From assembly GCA_904063045.1 (NCBI GenBank), contig CAJFCJ010000005.1, positions 1,209,167 to 1,273,166 on the forward strand: a stretch of 64,000 bases of DNA, given 5' to 3'. The notes below the pieces were generated by a model. It was not told the DNA's origin. It searched no databases and saw only the letters and a list, made by a program, of their open reading frames with translations. Source of the stretch: Dimorphilus gyrociliatus. Taxonomy: Eukaryota > Annelida > Polychaeta > Dinophilidae. Shown one piece after another: positions 60,999 to 64,000 of the stretch. How positions within the stretch are numbered: position 1 is the first letter of the stretch; the number at the start of each line of letters is the position of its first letter. A program made the position numbers and the translations under genes.

Positions 60999-61357
60999 TT
61001 ATATTTTACTCACTTAAACTATATTTTTATTTTGCATAATTCTGTCTTAAGTCTTTTAGTTGCTCAAATTTCTTAAATTAACCGTTTAGTTTACTTTCAA
61101 TGTTCAATAAAACTATCGTTAATGTCGTTTGAAATTGGCGCGTTAGAAACCTGGTATTTAAAACAGATCACGTGACTAATGTAAATTATGAAGATGGCGG
61201 TGAAGGCAGTCACTGCTTAACAATCTGACTCTTTTCAATTTTCCAACCATAGTAGTTTGCAAACTCACAACATTTGTGAATAAATACTTTTTATTCCGTA
61301 AGTCTTGAAAATTTCTCAGATGCTCCTACTATCCCTTACAAAAATAAACAGAAAATC
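60999..61357. other. Intergenic, amphiphysin to WDR37
   Basis: About 360 bases with the amphiphysin 3' UTR and WDR37 promoter. No gene seen. Confidence 0.5.
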
Positions 61358-62963
61358 ATGAGAGATAGTGGTAAGAAGTGGAAAAGAAGCATTACATCTG
61401 CAGACGAAAGCATGGAAAGTTTCACAGCAAAATATAGGTATTTAACATTACCTGACAGATTTTATATATTTCAGTACACTTGCAATTCAGGGCAAAATTT
61501 GACAAGGTTTTTGATGAAATGGATCGAGAGTTCGAAGCTCTCTATATGGAAAATGTTCAATGTAAGCATTATTTCAAGATTTCTTCTTTAAAATTTTATA
61601 CTATCGTATCCCATAGCGAATTGCTTAACTGCTTAATGCTTTGCATTATGTAAAGAAATTTCTAATTAAATTTGTCGTCTGCAAGATACTTTGTCTTTAC
61701 TAATTTACATAAATAGTGTATAAAAAACAAAAGAAAATATCTTAGAAGACAACACTTACTTATTTGAATTTTTTAAAAAGCTATTTACTGCTTTCAGTTA
61801 GAGAGAAACTACATGAGTACGAACATGGACCTTTCGAAAAGGTTTCGGAGGATCTTGCTGATTCCACGACAAAGACATCTGTGAAGAAAAGAAGCCAAAT
61901 TTCTGAAAAGCTAAGACTTACATACAAAACTTCGACTTCTAAACTTGTATCAAGTTTGAAAGGAGGTGGTCCTGTGGTTGGAGCTCCACAAGCAACTGCT
62001 CCTCCAACCGCTGGATTTGTCAGAGAGTATGACGGTCACAGAGATGGAATTTGGGATGTATGCACAGTAAATAATACTTACATTGTAAGTGCTTGCGCGG
62101 ATCATCTAGCACGAGTTTATAATACTGTCAACGGAAACCGCATTGGAATATGTCGAGGTCACGAGGGATCTGTAAATTCCGTTCGATGTAATTCAAACGG
62201 AATTTGCGTAACTTCTTCTGGTGATCACTCAATAAGATTATGGAAGCTACCTAATCTGTTTGATGACGAAGATAGCGAGAAAGATTATGAATGTGAGTGT
62301 ATTTTTGACAAAGTTCTGCATTCCGATGCTGTTGTCAGTTCTGACTGGGTGGCAGATGGAAAGAGTATAGTAACTGGATCCTGGGACAGAACTGCTTGCC
62401 TTCTTAATGCCGATAGAGGAGAAATTGTTCAAACATTAACCGGACATGATGCCGAGCTAACTCAGGTATCAGCAAGTATTGATGGTCAATATCTTATTCT
62501 GACAGCAAGTGAAGATACAACTTTTCGTCTATGGGATCTGAGAGATTCTAGTCGACTTCAAGTTCACGTTTTCGGAACTCATAATCGAAGTGTTACCAGT
62601 GCCATATGGGTCAATAGTGACAGAGTTGTAAGCGCAAGCGATGACAGAACATGCCGAGTTTGGGACATACGTAACATGAGAAGTCCAACTACGAAAATTC
62701 AAACAGACTCTGGCATAAATAGATTGGCAGTGCATCACCAGAAAAATGTCATAGCTATACCTCATGACAATAAACAAGTTAGAATTTTTGATTTACATGG
62801 TAATCGACTTGCCAGACTTCCTCGAAGAAGTGCCCATACTCGAATGGTTTGTGCAGCTGCTTGGATTGATCAACCGCAAATAAATCTGGTGACTGCTGGA
62901 TTTGATAAAAGGTTAATTGGTTGGAAGTTACCTGTATTGAGTGTTGATGAAAAATCTTCTTGA
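61358..62963 (+). CDS. WDR37: WDR37, WD40-repeat protein
   Basis: Exons 61358-61437, 61491-61561 and 61798-62963 join exactly to 438 residues. A short coiled coil (FDEMDREFEALYMENVQ) precedes a linker with KLRLTYKTSTSKLVSSLK, matching the vertebrate WDR37 motif 'KLKTTYKASTSKIVSSFK'. Seven WD40 repeats fill residues ~165-435, with WD-type ends such as HSIRLWKL, TTFRLWDL, RTCRVWDI and KRLIGWKL. WDR37 forms a complex with PACS1/PACS2 and affects ER calcium handling and, in humans, development. Family length is close to the vertebrate protein (about 490), slightly shorter at the N-terminus. Confidence 0.93.
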
Positions 62964-63241
62964 ATTTAAAGCTTAAGCTTGTTTTATGTTCAACCAACTT
63001 TCAGTATTCAAACACTTAAATTTAGAATTTAGTCCCTGTTCTAATCATTTCCCTACACTCTTATAAATTTATTAAACTCGATTTGTTAGTCAAGTATAGC
63101 AAACTTAATAGAATGGTCGAATATAACTTTATTTTTAACTGAATGTATTAAAATTGACTTAAGAATTGTGAAATGAATTTATGAAGTATTGAAACACAGA
63201 GTACTTTCAGACATTAAATACATACAGTATTGTAGAGTCAG
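62964..63241. other. Short gap between convergent genes
   Basis: 278 bases containing the 3' ends of WDR37 and the dehydrogenase gene. Nothing else recognised. Confidence 0.5.
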
Positions 63242-63838
63242 TTAAAAATTTGAAAGAAGAGAAATTGTTTCCTTATACAGTTTATTAATTGCTTCTTTAT
63301 TATCGCAAAACTGGGGCCATTCTTTTCTTCTGCTGTCTCCGTAATAACCACTTGAACAGTCTTCAGCGATGCAATATAAAATACTTTGGGCACCTTCTAT
63401 TGGAAGCTTGGCCAAAAGTAGCAAAAGGGGTAGGATAATGATTTCTACCCAACTAAACCAATTAGGTAGGATATTACGACCTAGTTTTGTAACAACTAGA
63501 CCAGGATGAACAGCCATGAATTCAACATCTTTATCTTTATATTCTTCAATGATTTTGTTAGTGAAAGCGGTCAGAGCTAACTTGCTATTGCGATATCTTA
63601 CTTTCTTCTCCATCTGTAGACCTTTCAAGTCGTCGAAGAAAAAGGAGCCATACTTCGCCAAACTAGATGTAACATTAACTACCTTTTTCAAGCCGATTTC
63701 TCTTTTCAAAAGTAGATTTGTTAGAAAAACCGGACCAAAATAATTAACCACTAGCTCGTGTTGAAATCCCTCGCTTGTTTGGTTAATTGGTGAGTTGAAA
63801 ACACCAGCGTTGTTAATAAGCATATCAATTCTCTCGTT
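63242..63838 (-). CDS. Short-chain dehydrogenase, retinol-dehydrogenase-like (5' part missing)
   Basis: The last exon, about 197 residues, of an SDR. It starts around IDMLINNAG (the structural NNAG motif), then VVNVTSSLAKYG with the catalytic Ser, and YRNSK, the YxxxK catalytic pair. HPGLVVTKLG is the usual post-catalytic loop. A hydrophobic stretch (IIILPLLLLLAKL) late in the protein suggests a membrane-associated enzyme of the RDH11-14/DHRS type acting on retinoids, sterols or other lipids. The N-terminal exon with the TGxxxGxG cofactor site is not visible in the last 160 bases and must lie beyond the right edge. Acceptor placed near 63833. Confidence 0.85.
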   Translation of the reverse strand, partial: NERIDMLINNAGVFNSPINQTSEGFQHELVVNYFGPVFLTNLLLKREIGLKKVVNVTSSLAKYGSFFFDDLKGLQMEKKVRYRNSKLALTAFTNKIIEEYKDKDVEFMAVHPGLVVTKLGRNILPNWFSWVEIIILPLLLLLAKLPIEGAQSILYCIAEDCSSGYYGDSRRKEWPQFCDNKEAINKLYKETISLLSNF

Positions 63839-64000
63839 GAGGCCAGGTAGAAAAAAAGAAAATTATTAAACTTATGAACTATATTACCAACGACTTTTTA
63901 AATTGAATTAATATTGGTATAATGCATAATTTAGAGATATAACTATTTTTAAAAAAGACTTTACTAAGATTTTTAGTACTATTATTATTTTTTAAGCGAT
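63839..64000 (-). other. Presumed intron of the dehydrogenase gene
   Basis: AT-rich, stop codons in all frames; no exon visible before the window ends. Confidence 0.45.

Overview
This is a bilaterian animal nuclear genome window. It is AT-rich, and most genes are split by very short GT-AG introns, many of them 45-70 bases. A neuropeptide precursor with eight MLRM-amide-type copies (myomodulin family) points to a lophotrochozoan. The compact introns and the MLRM (rather than MLRL) ending suggest an annelid with a compact genome; a Dimorphilus-like annelid is a guess and is not shown by the sequence. I reassembled exons by hand from splice sites and reading phase. For almost every multi-exon gene the joined coding length is an exact multiple of three.

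Layout. 1-1904 (-): most of the ectodomain of a VEGFR/PDGFR-like Ig receptor, running off the left edge. 2375-4327 (-): two TNF-superfamily ligands in tandem, one intronless and one with four exons. 4.3-15.5 kb: a gene-poor stretch with two unrecognised proteins (7040-7821 + and 10849-14261 -). 15566-17202 (-): calponin-type protein with a CH domain and seven short repeats. 17617-19778 (-): importin-alpha-like ARM protein with an N-terminal Dpy-30 motif. 20588-21169 (+): single-exon beta-trefoil protein. 21892-25113 (+): RBM24/38 RNA-binding protein. 27515-29303 (-): CCDC102. 30430-33738 (+): brat-type TRIM-NHL protein that keeps a RING. 35786-36193 (-): GatC. 36842-37197 (-): DPH3. 37764-43430 (+): INF2/FHDC1-type formin. 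44434-45116 (+): AT-hook protein, 3' part. 45299-45536 (-): a 62-residue one-pass membrane protein. 46100-47445 (+): reduced MFS-like membrane protein. 48187-48963 (-): myomodulin precursor. 52268-52606 (-): paraxis/scleraxis-type bHLH factor. 54516-55291 (-): Snail-type zinc-finger factor. 56792-57847 (+): ANKRD10-like protein. 58380-60998 (+): amphiphysin. 61358-62963 (+): WDR37. 63242-63838 (-): short-chain dehydrogenase, running towards the right edge.

The genes do not form one pathway; this is an ordinary mixed animal locus. Local groupings are the TNF tandem pair beside an Ig receptor, the head-to-head DPH3/formin pair (566 bases apart), and the dense amphiphysin-WDR37-SDR block. Larger empty regions surround the regulatory genes (bHLH, Snail, neuropeptide), as expected if they carry more cis-regulatory sequence. 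I found no rRNA, tRNA, CRISPR or intact transposon.
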